64,000 nt of DNA, taken from contig NZ_JANHLK010000025.1 of NCBI RefSeq assembly GCF_028682635.1, positions 26,916 to 90,915 on the forward strand. Direction: 5' to 3'. The notes below the pieces were generated by a model that was not told where the DNA came from, ran no database searches, and saw nothing but the letters and a program-made list of their open reading frames with translations. Every line of letters begins with the position of its first letter. The stretch's first letter is position 1. The DNA comes from Pseudomonas putida. GTDB taxonomy: Bacteria; Pseudomonadota; Gammaproteobacteria; Pseudomonadales; Pseudomonadaceae. This document shows, piece by piece, positions 31,522 through 40,952 of this stretch. The translations under genes and the position numbers were made by a program.

Positions 31522-32985
31522 TTAGCGCGGGAAAGCTGGCGGGTTTACACCGGCCATGTCTTCCATTACGCGAACCACCTGGCAGCTGTAACCGAACTCG
31601 TTGTCGTACCAGACGTACAGTACAACGCGGTTATCCTGGGTGATGGTCGCTTCAGCGTCCACAACGCCTGCGTGGCGCGAGCCAACGAAGTCGGTGGAAA
31701 CCACTTCCTGCGAATTGACGTAGTCGATCTGCTTGTGCAGGTCCGAGTGCATGGCCATCTGGCGCAGGTACTCGTTGATCTCTTCGCGGGTGGTGGCCTT
31801 TTCCAGGTTCAGGTTCAGGATGGCCATCGACACGTTCGGCGTAGGAACACGAATCGCGTTGCCGGTCAGCTTGCCCTTGAGCACTGGCAGCGCCTTGGCG
31901 GCTGCGGTGGCGGCACCGGTTTCGGTGATGACCATGTTCAGCGGCGCGGCGCGGCCACGACGGCTGCCCTTGTGGAAGTTGTCGATCAGGTTCTGGTCGT
32001 TGGTGAACGAGTGAACGGTTTCGACGTGGCCGTTGACGATGCCGAACTTGTCATTCACAGCCTTCAGCACCGGCACGATGGCGTTGGTGGTGCAGGAAGC
32101 AGCCGAGATGATCTTGTCGTCAGGGCTGATGTCGCCATGGTTGATGCCGTGCACGATGTTCTTCAGCGCGCCCTTGCCAGGTGCGGTGAGGATAACCCGT
32201 GCAGCGCCCGGGCAGGCCAGGTGCTGGCCCAGGCCGTCGGCGTCACGCCATACGCCGGTGTTGTCGACGATCAGCGCGTTTTCGATGCCGTACTGGGTGT
32301 AGTCGACTTCGGCCGGGCTCTTGGCGTAGATAACCTGGATCAGGTTGCCGTTGGCGGTGATGGTGTTGTTGGCTTCATCAATGGTGATGGTGCCATCGAA
32401 CGGACCATGGACCGAGTCGCGACGCAGCAGGCTGGCGCGTTTTACCAGGTCGTTCTCGGCGCCCTTGCGGACGACGATGGCGCGCAGGCGCAGGCCGTCG
32501 CCGCCACCGGTTTTCTCGATCAGGATGCGCGCCAGCAGACGGCCGATACGACCGAAGCCGTACAGGACAACGTCGGTGCCTTTGCGGGCGGAGGCGTTCT
32601 GCTGGCCAACCACATCGGCCAGTTCTTCACGGACGAACTGCTCGGCAGTACGGCCATTGCCTTCAGCCTTGAATTTGGCTGCCAGCTTGCCCAGGTCTAC
32701 CGAAGCGGCGCCGAGCTTGAGCTCGCTCATCGCCTTGAGCAGCGGGAATGTTTCGTGGACGGACAGCTCGGTATCGTCGGTTTGACGGTGACGAGCAAAG
32801 CGGTGAGCTTTGAGAATCGCAATGACTGAACGATTGATCAGGCTGCGGCCATAGATCGAGCTCACCACATTGTTATTGCGGTAGAGCTGACCGATAAGCG
32901 GAATCATCGCTTCTGCGAGTGCTTCACGGTCGATCCATTCACCAAGACACTGGTCGGGCTTCTGAGTCACGGGAACCTTCCACAT
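31522..32985 (-). CDS. gap: Glyceraldehyde-3-phosphate dehydrogenase, long N-terminal type
   Basis: A 487-residue enzyme about 150 residues longer than ordinary GAPDH. The extra N-terminal domain (MWKVPVTQKPDQCLGEWIDR..., about 1-125) is typical of the second Pseudomonas gap. The NAD-binding site is VVLYGFGRIGRLLARIL, the catalytic Cys is in SAASCTTNAIVPVLKA, and the C-terminus has VWYDNEFGYSCQVVRVM. It converts glyceraldehyde-3-phosphate and 1,3-bisphosphoglycerate, probably mainly in gluconeogenesis. A GTG five codons downstream (32970) has GGAAGG in front and could be the true start. Divergent from mfd. Confidence 0.93.
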   Translation of the reverse strand: MWKVPVTQKPDQCLGEWIDREALAEAMIPLIGQLYRNNNVVSSIYGRSLINRSVIAILKAHRFARHRQTDDTELSVHETFPLLKAMSELKLGAASVDLGKLAAKFKAEGNGRTAEQFVREELADVVGQQNASARKGTDVVLYGFGRIGRLLARILIEKTGGGDGLRLRAIVVRKGAENDLVKRASLLRRDSVHGPFDGTITIDEANNTITANGNLIQVIYAKSPAEVDYTQYGIENALIVDNTGVWRDADGLGQHLACPGAARVILTAPGKGALKNIVHGINHGDISPDDKIISAASCTTNAIVPVLKAVNDKFGIVNGHVETVHSFTNDQNLIDNFHKGSRRGRAAPLNMVITETGAATAAAKALPVLKGKLTGNAIRVPTPNVSMAILNLNLEKATTREEINEYLRQMAMHSDLHKQIDYVNSQEVVSTDFVGSRHAGVVDAEATITQDNRVVLYVWYDNEFGYSCQVVRVMEDMAGVNPPAFPR

Positions 32986-33183
32986 GTAGGGGCAGAAAAA
33001 AGGGGCTACATTATGCCGCCGTAAGCCTCGTGTAGCAATGCGCGCCTGTCGTGCGATCCGTAACAATTTTTCCTTCAAAAAAATCACGCATCGCTGGAAC
33101 CCAATGAAACCGGGGCTTTCAGCGCAGTCAATTTTTTGGAGACAACGCTACCTTGTCCGTAACCCTCCGTAACACCTGCTGGT

Positions 33184-33247
33184 TTTACCACTACATATTC
33201 TGGTTTTTACGGTAAAAAACAGTGGTTTTTTGTCTTTACCACTACAT
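33184..33247. promoter_or_regulatory. Repeated TTTACCACTACAT elements in the gap-mfd intergenic region
   Basis: The 13-base element occurs twice (33184-33196 and 33235-33247). The second copy pairs with agtggt at 33221-33226 to form an inverted repeat. The 363-base region between gap and mfd holds no gene. The layout suggests operators for a carbon-metabolism regulator acting on gap, such as an RpiR-family protein; this is inferred, not matched to a certain consensus. Confidence 0.5.
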
Positions 33248-33348
33248 TTCGCCAAACCTGCGTAATAGACACAGTCTGCAACTGACAGGCGGCACCCGGG
33301 ACCGCTACAATTACCGACTTTGTCGCAACGCTTGGAGCTCAACCTTCC

Positions 33349-36300
33349 GTGCCCGTTCTGCGTCTACCGCTTCTCCCTGCCGCGGCAGGTAAACAGCACT
33401 GGGGCAACCTGCCCGGTGCCGCCCTGAGCCTGGCCATCGCCGAGGCTGCCAGCGCTGCCAAGCGCTTTACCCTGCTGCTCACCGCCGACAGCCAAAGTGC
33501 CGAACGGCTGGAACAGGAGCTGAGTTTCTTCGCCCCGGATTTGCCCGTACTGCATTTCCCCGACTGGGAAACCCTGCCCTACGACCTGTTCTCGCCGCAC
33601 CAGGACATCATTTCCCAGCGCATCGCCAGCCTGTACCGGCTGCCCGAGCTGTCGCACGGCGTGCTGGTGGTGCCGATCACCACCGCCCTGCACCGCCTGG
33701 CGCCGACCAAGTTCCTGCTCGGCAGCAGCCTGGTGCTGGATGTCGGCCAGAAACTCGACGTCGAGCAGATGCGCAGCCGCCTTGAGGCCACCGGCTATCG
33801 CTACGTCGATACCGTGTACGAGCATGGCGAATTCACCGTGCGCGGCTCGCTGATCGACCTGTTCCCGATGGGCAGCAAGTTGCCCTATCGCATCGACCTG
33901 TTCGACGACGAAATCGAAACCCTGCGCACCTTCGACCCGGAAAACCAGCGCTCCATCGACAAGGTCGATTCGGTCAAGCTGCTGCCGGCCAAGGAATTCC
34001 CGCTGCAGAAAGAGGCCGTCACCCGCTTCAAGGCGCGCTTTCGCGAGCGTTTCGATGTCGACTTCCGGCGCTGCCCGATCTTCCAGGACCTGAGCAGCGG
34101 GATTACCCCGGCCGGTATCGAGTACTACCTGCCGCTGTTCTTCGAAGAAACCTCGACCCTGTTCGATTACCTGCCGCAGGACACGCAAGTGTTCTCCCTG
34201 CCCGGCATCGAACAGGCGGCCGAAAACTTCTGGAACGACGTGCGCAATCGCTATGAAGAGCGGCGTGTCGATCCATCCCGTCCTTTATTGCCGCCCGCCG
34301 AACTGTTCCTGCCGGTGGAAGACTGCTTCGCGCGCCTGAAAAACTGGCCACGGGTAGTGGCGAGTCAACAGGATGTGGAAACCGGCGCCGGCCGCGAACG
34401 CTTCCCTGCCCGGGAATTGCCGAACCTGGCCATCGAAGCCAAGGCCACCCAACCCTTGGCGGCGCTGGCCGGTTTCCTCGACGAATTCCCCGGTCGCGTG
34501 CTGTTTACCGCCGAGTCCGCGGGCCGTCGTGAAGTGCTGCTGGAACTGCTCGAACGCCTGAAGCTGCGCCCCAAGACCGTTGACAGCTGGCCGGACTTCG
34601 TCGCCGGCAAGGAGCGCCTGGCGATCACCATCGCGCCGCTGGACGAAGGTTTGCTGCTGGACGATCCGGCCCTGGCGCTGGTCGCCGAAAGCCCGTTGTT
34701 CGGCCAGCGCGTGATGCAGCGCCGGCGCCGGGAGAAACGCGCCGACGCCAACAACGATGCGGTCATCAAGAACCTCACCGAGCTGCGCGAAGGCGCGCCG
34801 GTGGTGCACATCGACCACGGCGTCGGTCGTTACCTGGGCCTGGCCACCCTGGAAATCGACAACCAGACCGCCGAATTCCTCGCCCTGGAATACGCCGAGG
34901 GCGCCAAGCTCTACGTGCCGGTGGCCAACCTGCACCTGATCGCCCGCTACACCGGCAGCGACGACGCCCTCGCCCCGCTGCATCGCCTGGGTTCCGAGAC
35001 CTGGCAAAAAGCCAAGCGCAAGGCCGCCGAACAGGTGCGCGATGTCGCGGCTGAATTGCTCGACATCTATGCGCGCCGCGCCGCCCGTGAAGGGTATGCC
35101 TTCGCCGACCCGAAAGCCGATTACGCCACCTTCAGCGCCGGTTTCCCGTTCGAAGAAACGCCGGACCAGCAAACGACTATCGAAGCGGTGCGCGAAGACA
35201 TGCTCGCGCCCAAGCCGATGGACCGCCTGGTGTGCGGCGACGTCGGCTTCGGCAAGACCGAAGTGGCCATGCGCGCCGCGTTCATTGCCGTGCACGGCGG
35301 TCGCCAGGTGGCGATCCTGGTGCCCACTACCCTGCTCGCCCAGCAGCACTACAACAGCTTCCGCGACCGCTTCGCCGACTGGCCGGTGAGCGTGGAAGTG
35401 ATGAGCCGCTTCAAGTCGGCCAAGGAAGTGAATGCGGCGATCGCGGACCTGGCCGAAGGCAAGATCGACATCGTCATCGGCACGCACAAGTTGCTGTCCG
35501 ACGATGTCAAGATCAAGAACCTCGGGCTGGTGATCATTGACGAAGAACACCGCTTCGGTGTGCGTCAGAAAGAACAGCTCAAGGCCCTGCGCAGCGAAGT
35601 CGACATCCTCACCCTGACCGCCACGCCGATTCCGCGCACGCTGAACATGGCCGTGTCGGGCATGCGCGACCTGTCGATCATCGCCACGCCGCCGGCCCGG
35701 CGCCTGTCGGTGCGCACCTTCGTCATGGAGCAGAACAAGAGCACGGTCAAGGAGGCCCTGCTCCGTGAGCTGCTGCGTGGCGGCCAGGTCTACTACCTGC
35801 ACAACGATGTGAAGACCATCGAGAAATGCGCCGCCGACCTCGCCGAACTGGTGCCGGAAGCACGGATCGGCATCGGCCACGGGCAGATGCGCGAGCGCGA
35901 GCTCGAACAAGTGATGAGCGACTTCTACCACAAGCGCTTCAACGTGCTGATCGCCTCGACCATCATCGAGACCGGCATCGACGTGCCGAGCGCCAACACC
36001 ATCATCATCGAGCGCGCCGACAAGTTCGGCCTGGCGCAACTGCACCAGTTGCGCGGCCGCGTCGGGCGCAGTCACCACCAGGCCTACGCCTACCTGCTGA
36101 CGCCGCCGCGCCAGCAGATCACCGCAGACGCGGAAAAGCGCCTGGAAGCGATCGCCAACACCCAGGACCTCGGCGCGGGCTTCGTGCTCGCCACCAACGA
36201 CCTGGAAATCCGTGGTGCTGGCGAATTGCTCGGCGACGGGCAAAGCGGGCAGATCCAGGCAGTCGGTTTCACGCTGTACATGGAAATGCTCGAGCGCGCA

Positions 36301-36798
36301 GTGAAGTCGATCCGCAAGGGCGAACAACCCAACCTCGATCAGCCGCTGGGCGGCGGTCCGGAAGTCAACTTGCGCGTACCGGCGTTGATTCCCGAGGACT
36401 ACCTGCCGGACGTCCACGCCCGCCTGATTCTCTACAAGCGCATCGCCTCGGCCACCGACGAAGAAGGCCTCAAGGACTTGCAAGTTGAGATGATCGACCG
36501 TTTCGGCCTGTTGCCGGAGCCGACCAAGAACCTGATGCGCATCACCGCCCTGAAATTGCAGGCCGAGTTGCTGGGCATCAAGAAAGTCGACGGCGGCCCG
36601 CAAGGTGGTCGAATCGAGTTTGCGACACAAACCCCGGTCGACCCGCTGACCCTGATCAAGCTGATCCAGAGCCAGCCCAAACGCTACAAATTCGAAGGGG
36701 CGACGATGTTCAAGTTCCAGGTCCCGATGGAGCGCTCGGAAGAGCGCTTTAATACTGTAGAGGCGTTGTTTGAGCGCCTCATTCCGAAAACTGCTTGA
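33349..36798 (+). CDS. mfd: Transcription-repair coupling factor Mfd
   Basis: An 1149-residue ATP-dependent translocase that removes RNA polymerase stalled at lesions and recruits UvrA. The UvrB-like N-terminal region contains FPDWETLPYDLFSPHQDIISQR. The RNA-polymerase interaction domain is around 480-560 (VVHIDHGVGRYLGL). Helicase motifs are GDVGFGKTEVAMRAAF (about 629), IIDEEHRFGVRQKE (about 729), LTLTATPIPRTLNMA, and the TRG region IETGIDVPSANTIIIERAD with QLRGRVGRSHHQAYAYLL. The C-terminal domain is present. The start is GTG at 33349. Length is normal for the family. Confidence 0.97.
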   Translation: MPVLRLPLLPAAAGKQHWGNLPGAALSLAIAEAASAAKRFTLLLTADSQSAERLEQELSFFAPDLPVLHFPDWETLPYDLFSPHQDIISQRIASLYRLPELSHGVLVVPITTALHRLAPTKFLLGSSLVLDVGQKLDVEQMRSRLEATGYRYVDTVYEHGEFTVRGSLIDLFPMGSKLPYRIDLFDDEIETLRTFDPENQRSIDKVDSVKLLPAKEFPLQKEAVTRFKARFRERFDVDFRRCPIFQDLSSGITPAGIEYYLPLFFEETSTLFDYLPQDTQVFSLPGIEQAAENFWNDVRNRYEERRVDPSRPLLPPAELFLPVEDCFARLKNWPRVVASQQDVETGAGRERFPARELPNLAIEAKATQPLAALAGFLDEFPGRVLFTAESAGRREVLLELLERLKLRPKTVDSWPDFVAGKERLAITIAPLDEGLLLDDPALALVAESPLFGQRVMQRRRREKRADANNDAVIKNLTELREGAPVVHIDHGVGRYLGLATLEIDNQTAEFLALEYAEGAKLYVPVANLHLIARYTGSDDALAPLHRLGSETWQKAKRKAAEQVRDVAAELLDIYARRAAREGYAFADPKADYATFSAGFPFEETPDQQTTIEAVREDMLAPKPMDRLVCGDVGFGKTEVAMRAAFIAVHGGRQVAILVPTTLLAQQHYNSFRDRFADWPVSVEVMSRFKSAKEVNAAIADLAEGKIDIVIGTHKLLSDDVKIKNLGLVIIDEEHRFGVRQKEQLKALRSEVDILTLTATPIPRTLNMAVSGMRDLSIIATPPARRLSVRTFVMEQNKSTVKEALLRELLRGGQVYYLHNDVKTIEKCAADLAELVPEARIGIGHGQMRERELEQVMSDFYHKRFNVLIASTIIETGIDVPSANTIIIERADKFGLAQLHQLRGRVGRSHHQAYAYLLTPPRQQITADAEKRLEAIANTQDLGAGFVLATNDLEIRGAGELLGDGQSGQIQAVGFTLYMEMLERAVKSIRKGEQPNLDQPLGGGPEVNLRVPALIPEDYLPDVHARLILYKRIASATDEEGLKDLQVEMIDRFGLLPEPTKNLMRITALKLQAELLGIKKVDGGPQGGRIEFATQTPVDPLTLIKLIQSQPKRYKFEGATMFKFQVPMERSEERFNTVEALFERLIPKTA

Positions 36799-36808
36799 AG
36801 GACGCCGC

Positions 36809-37387
36809 ATGCGCCTGTTTCGCTCACTGACCTTGTTGACAATGTTAATAACAGCACTGGTCACCCCGTCGGTCTTTGCCGATGATCTGTATCAGATTGA
36901 AATGATTCTGGTGCGGCAGAACGCCGTGCCGGCGATTGTCAGCCGTGCCGCGCCGGAAGACTGGGCCGCTGGCGCTCAAGCCGTCAGCCCTGACAGCCTG
37001 CGCACGCCGAGCCTCAATGGCGAAGTGGAAAAACTGACCGCCAGCAATGAATACACCGTGCTGCTGCACAAAGCCTGGCAGCAGACCCTCGGCGAAACAC
37101 CGGTCAAGGTCGCGGTCAGCGACGGCAAGGAGCAGTTCGGCCAGTACCCGATTGAAGGCACCCTGAACATGACGCTTGGACGCTTCACCGACGTGGACGC
37201 CGATTTCTGGGTCAACCAGTTCAACGACGAAGGCCTGGTCACAGCCAGCGAACGCCTGAAACAGGAAAGCCACACCAAGAACGGCCAGCTCAACTTCCTC
37301 GACAACGGCCACCTGGGCCTGCTGATCAAGATCACCTCGTTGACGGCGCCCGCTCCCCGGGAAGCCCCTGAAGTCGTTCCGGACTGA
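36809..37387 (+). CDS. CsiV-family periplasmic protein
   Basis: A 192-residue exported protein. The signal peptide MRLFRSLTLLTMLITALVTP ends near VFA. The mature part opens DDLYQIEMILVRQN, the typical start of CsiV-family proteins, followed by WQQTLG and YPIEGTLNMTLGRFTDVDADFWVNQF and FLDNGHLGLLIKITSL near the end. CsiV is known as a peptidoglycan-binding SOS-inducible protein in Shewanella; its role in pseudomonads is unclear. It starts 10 bases after mfd and ends 11 bases before the helicase gene, so the three probably form one operon. Confidence 0.85.
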   Translation: MRLFRSLTLLTMLITALVTPSVFADDLYQIEMILVRQNAVPAIVSRAAPEDWAAGAQAVSPDSLRTPSLNGEVEKLTASNEYTVLLHKAWQQTLGETPVKVAVSDGKEQFGQYPIEGTLNMTLGRFTDVDADFWVNQFNDEGLVTASERLKQESHTKNGQLNFLDNGHLGLLIKITSLTAPAPREAPEVVPD

Positions 37388-37398
37388 TTGAAGCCCCC

Positions 37399-40092
37399 AT
37401 GTCCGCGACGACCCTGAGCAAACCCCTGGCACCTTCCTGGGTCAGCCGATTCAAGGAACAGAGCCTGGAGCGTGGTCGCCGCTACGCACTGGAAAATCGC
37501 GTCAGGATCGTCGAGGTCGGCGACGCGACCATCACCGCGGCATGCGAAGGCTCTGGCGGTAACGTTTACCGTCAGACCATTCGCCTGCGCGAGTCGGCCA
37601 AAGGCACCTTGCTGATGGTCGATGCCACCTGCTCCTGTCCGGTCCACAGCAACTGCAAACATTGCGCGGCGGTTCTCCTGCAAGTCCAGGAAACCCTCGA
37701 CTACCCCGCCGCCGCCAAAGACGCCGAACTCCTGGAAAAACTCCAGGCGGTGCTGGAAAACCGTAGCCCCAAGGCACCACCGCAAGTCCTGGTGGACAAC
37801 GTGCAACCGGTACCGCGCCTGTGGCTGGCGAGCATCGAATTCAGCGCCTTCGAACCGCGCAACGGGCGGATGCAGCGTTACATCCAGCATCGCGCGGCGC
37901 TGTCCTTCAGTTATCTGGACGAATACGTTTCAGGCCAGAAGAATTCCGACATCCTGATTCGCCAGGAGACCCAGACCCTACGGATAAAACGCCACCCGGA
38001 TGTGGAACAGTCCTACCGCGAACAACTGCGAATCCTCGGCTTCAAGATTGCCACCCGGCAAAGCAAAGCCCTGCCGGAAAGCGCAGGCGAACTGTATGAG
38101 ATGGTCAATGACAGCGCCTGGTTGACCTTCACCCTCAATGAACTGCCGAAGTTGCGCACCCAGGGCTGGGAACTGCTGATCAACGAGGACTTCGGATTCG
38201 ACCTGACCGCCGTGGACGATTGGTACGCCACGGTCGAACAGGCGCCGGAGCGGGACTGGTTCGACCTGGAACTGGGGATCATCGTCAATGGCGAGCGGCT
38301 GAGCCTGCTGCCGATCCTGCTGAACCTGATGCGCTCGCACACCGAACTGCTCAACCCGGAACGCCTGGCACGGCGGCGCGACGACGAGCTGATCCTGGTC
38401 AACATCCCCAACCGGCCGAACGCCGAGCACGGCCCCTTGCAAGTCGCCCTGCCCTTCGGCCGCCTGAAACCGGTACTGGCGACGCTCGGCGAGTTTTACC
38501 TGCAAGAGCCGGGTGAAACCGCACTGCGCCTGAGCAAGGCCGACGCCACGCGCCTCAATGCGCTGGAAGACCTGCCGCTGCTCTGGGAAGGTGGCGAGCA
38601 GATCCGCACCTTTGCCCAGCGCCTGCGCGACATCAAGGACTACACCGCCACAGCTCCGGACGGCTTGAATGCAACCCTGCGCCCGTATCAGCTTGAAGGC
38701 CTGAGCTGGATGCAGTCGTTGCGGCAACTGGAAGTCGGCGGCATCCTCGCCGATGACATGGGCCTGGGCAAAACCCTGCAGACCCTGGCGCACATGCTCA
38801 GCGAGAAGAACGCCGGGCGCCTCGATCGCCCCTGCATGGTGGTGATGCCCACCAGCCTGATTCCCAACTGGCTCGACGAAGCCGCGCATTTTACCCCGCA
38901 ACTCAAGGTGCTGGCACTGTACGGCGCCAGCCGCAAAAAGCATTTCGACAACCTGGCCGACTACGACCTGATCCTGACCACCTACGCGTTGCTGCCCAAG
39001 GACGTCGACCGCCTGGCGGCGCAGCCGTTGCACGTCCTGGTGCTGGATGAAGCGCAGTACATCAAGAACCCGAACAGCAAGGCCGCCCAGGCCGCCCGTG
39101 AGTTGAACGCCCGCCAGCGCCTGTGCCTGAGCGGCACGCCACTGGAAAACCACCTGGGCGAGCTCTGGTCGCTGTTTCATTTCCTGCTGCCCGGCTGGCT
39201 CGGCGACGTGAAAAGCTTCAACCGCGATTACCGCGTCCCGATTGAAAAGCGCACCAGCGAAGTACGACTGCAACACCTCAACGGTCGGATAAAACCTTTC
39301 CTGCTGCGCCGCACCAAGGAACAGGTGGCCACCGAGCTGCCACCGAAAACCGAGATCATCCATTGGGTCGAGCTCAACGAAACCCAGCGCGACCTGTACG
39401 AAACCATGCGCCTGGCCATGGACAAGAAAGTCCGCGACGAAATCACCCGCAAAGGCGTGGCCCGCAGCCAGATCATCATCCTCGAGGCGCTGCTCAAGCT
39501 GCGCCAGGTGTGTTGCGATCTGCGCCTGGTCAATGACGCGACCCTTCCGACGCGGGGCAGCACCTCGGGCAAGCTCGACAGCCTGATGGAAATGCTCGAA
39601 GAGCTGTTCGAGGAAGGCCGGCGGATCCTGCTGTTCTCGCAGTTCACTTCGATGCTGGCCTTGATCGAGGTCGAACTGAAGAAACGCGGTGTTGAATATG
39701 CCTTGCTGACCGGACAGACCCGCGACCGTCGTACACCGGTGAAGGAATTCCAGAGCGGCAAGCGTCAGATCTTTCTCATCAGCCTGAAAGCCGGCGGCGT
39801 CGGCCTGAACCTGACGGAAGCGGACACCGTGATTCATTACGACCCCTGGTGGAATCCGGCCACGGAAAACCAGGCCACCGACCGTGCCTATCGCATTGGC
39901 CAGGAGAAGCCGGTGTTCGTCTACAAGCTGATCGCGCGCGGCACGGTGGAAGAGAAGATCCAGCATCTGCAGAAGGAAAAATCCGACCTGGCGGCGGGCG
40001 TGCTGGACGGGCGTCAGGCGGGGGATTGGAAGTTGCAGAGCGATGATATTGAAGCGTTGTTTGCGCCGTTGCCGGACAAGCTGGAGAAGTAG
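37399..40092 (+). CDS. SNF2-family helicase with SWIM zinc finger
   Basis: An 897-residue Swi2/Snf2 ATPase. The N-terminal SWIM zinc finger is CSCPVHSNCKHCAAVL at about 77-92. A middle region of about 300 residues is specific to this bacterial subgroup. The ATPase core starts near 430 (LRPYQLEGLSWMQSL), with DDMGLGKTLQTLA (about 451), LDEAQYIKNPNS (about 549), SGTPLENHLGELWSLFHFL, then ISLKAGGVGLNLTEADTVIHYDPWWNPATENQATDRAYRIGQ. It probably remodels protein-DNA or RNA polymerase complexes, like RapA/HepA. Last gene of the mfd-csiV-helicase group. Confidence 0.92.
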   Translation: MSATTLSKPLAPSWVSRFKEQSLERGRRYALENRVRIVEVGDATITAACEGSGGNVYRQTIRLRESAKGTLLMVDATCSCPVHSNCKHCAAVLLQVQETLDYPAAAKDAELLEKLQAVLENRSPKAPPQVLVDNVQPVPRLWLASIEFSAFEPRNGRMQRYIQHRAALSFSYLDEYVSGQKNSDILIRQETQTLRIKRHPDVEQSYREQLRILGFKIATRQSKALPESAGELYEMVNDSAWLTFTLNELPKLRTQGWELLINEDFGFDLTAVDDWYATVEQAPERDWFDLELGIIVNGERLSLLPILLNLMRSHTELLNPERLARRRDDELILVNIPNRPNAEHGPLQVALPFGRLKPVLATLGEFYLQEPGETALRLSKADATRLNALEDLPLLWEGGEQIRTFAQRLRDIKDYTATAPDGLNATLRPYQLEGLSWMQSLRQLEVGGILADDMGLGKTLQTLAHMLSEKNAGRLDRPCMVVMPTSLIPNWLDEAAHFTPQLKVLALYGASRKKHFDNLADYDLILTTYALLPKDVDRLAAQPLHVLVLDEAQYIKNPNSKAAQAARELNARQRLCLSGTPLENHLGELWSLFHFLLPGWLGDVKSFNRDYRVPIEKRTSEVRLQHLNGRIKPFLLRRTKEQVATELPPKTEIIHWVELNETQRDLYETMRLAMDKKVRDEITRKGVARSQIIILEALLKLRQVCCDLRLVNDATLPTRGSTSGKLDSLMEMLEELFEEGRRILLFSQFTSMLALIEVELKKRGVEYALLTGQTRDRRTPVKEFQSGKRQIFLISLKAGGVGLNLTEADTVIHYDPWWNPATENQATDRAYRIGQEKPVFVYKLIARGTVEEKIQHLQKEKSDLAAGVLDGRQAGDWKLQSDDIEALFAPLPDKLEK

Positions 40093-40104
40093 CAAGATTC
40101 GAAC

Positions 40105-40188
40105 TGTAGGAGCCGGCTTGCCGGCGAAGGCGGTCGTGAATTTTGAGCTGGGCTTCAGGACCCCTTCGCTGGCAAGCCAGCTCCTACA
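40105..40188. repeat. REP pair (inverted)
   Basis: A tgtaggagccggcttgccgg arm and a ctggcaagccagctcctaca arm lie between the convergent helicase and mtiP genes. The right arm ends three bases before the mtiP stop. Confidence 0.9.
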
Positions 40189-40190
40189 GG

Positions 40191-40940
40191 TCAGTCGCTT
40201 GTCGATCCTTTGAGCAGCCGCGCCAACGTCGACCTCACCTTACCCATCCCCTCACCCAACGCCTGTTCGATCCCGGCCATGCTGATCACCGACGCCGACT
40301 TGCCAGCCGCCGGGTTCACCACCAGCGCCAGGCAGGCGTAATCCAGTTCCAGCTCGCGGGCCAGGGCCGCTTCCGGCATCCCGGTCATGCCAACGATGTC
40401 GCAGCCATCGCGTTCCAGGCGCAGGATCTCGGCGGCGGTTTCCAGCCGCGGACCCTGCATGCAGGCATACACACCCTGATCGCTGAAACCAATGCCTTCG
40501 GCCACCAACGCTGCAATCAAGCGCTGACGCAGCGATTCACTGTAGGGGTAGCTGAAGTCGATATGGGTGACCGGCTCCAGGTCATCGGCAAAGTAGCTGT
40601 GCTCGCGACCGCTGGTGTAGTCGATCAATTGATGCGGCACGCAGAAATGCCCGGTACCCATCGCTGCGTTAATGCCGCCCACCGCGTTGACCGCAATTAT
40701 CGCCTCGGCACCGGCCTGCTTCAGCGCCCAGAGATTGGCCCGGTAATTCACCCTGTGTGGGGCAAAACGGTGCGGCTGACCATGTCGGGCGAGAAACAGC
40801 ACTTCGTGGCCGGCGTACTCGCCGATCTGCACCTCGGCAGACGGCGCGCCGTAGGGAGTGTCCAGCGCCAATGACTGACGAATGTCCAGGCCTTCCAGCC
40901 GGGTCAGACCGGTACCGCCGATAATCGCGTAGACCGTCAT
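40191..40940 (-). CDS. mtiP: S-methyl-5'-thioinosine phosphorylase
   Basis: A 249-residue purine nucleoside phosphorylase of the MTAP/MTIP group. Motifs are IIGGTGLTRL, the phosphate-binding LARHGQPHRFAPHRVNYRANLWAL, VNAVGGIN, and YACMQGPRLETAAEI with GCDIVGMTGMPEAALARELEL. Pseudomonads deaminate 5'-methylthioadenosine and then phosphorolyse methylthioinosine with this enzyme, salvaging polyamine and quorum-signal by-products. It starts 12 bases after the nagZ stop in the psrA-nagZ-mtiP direction. Confidence 0.9.
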   Translation of the reverse strand: MTVYAIIGGTGLTRLEGLDIRQSLALDTPYGAPSAEVQIGEYAGHEVLFLARHGQPHRFAPHRVNYRANLWALKQAGAEAIIAVNAVGGINAAMGTGHFCVPHQLIDYTSGREHSYFADDLEPVTHIDFSYPYSESLRQRLIAALVAEGIGFSDQGVYACMQGPRLETAAEILRLERDGCDIVGMTGMPEAALARELELDYACLALVVNPAAGKSASVISMAGIEQALGEGMGKVRSTLARLLKGSTSD

Positions 40941-40952
40941 GGCGCGCCTCCG

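Noticed and set aside
33148..33342. A 64-codon Cys-rich frame between gap and mfd
   Set aside because: It overlaps the repeated regulatory elements and has no ribosome site. The Cys pattern is not regular enough for a metal-binding protein.
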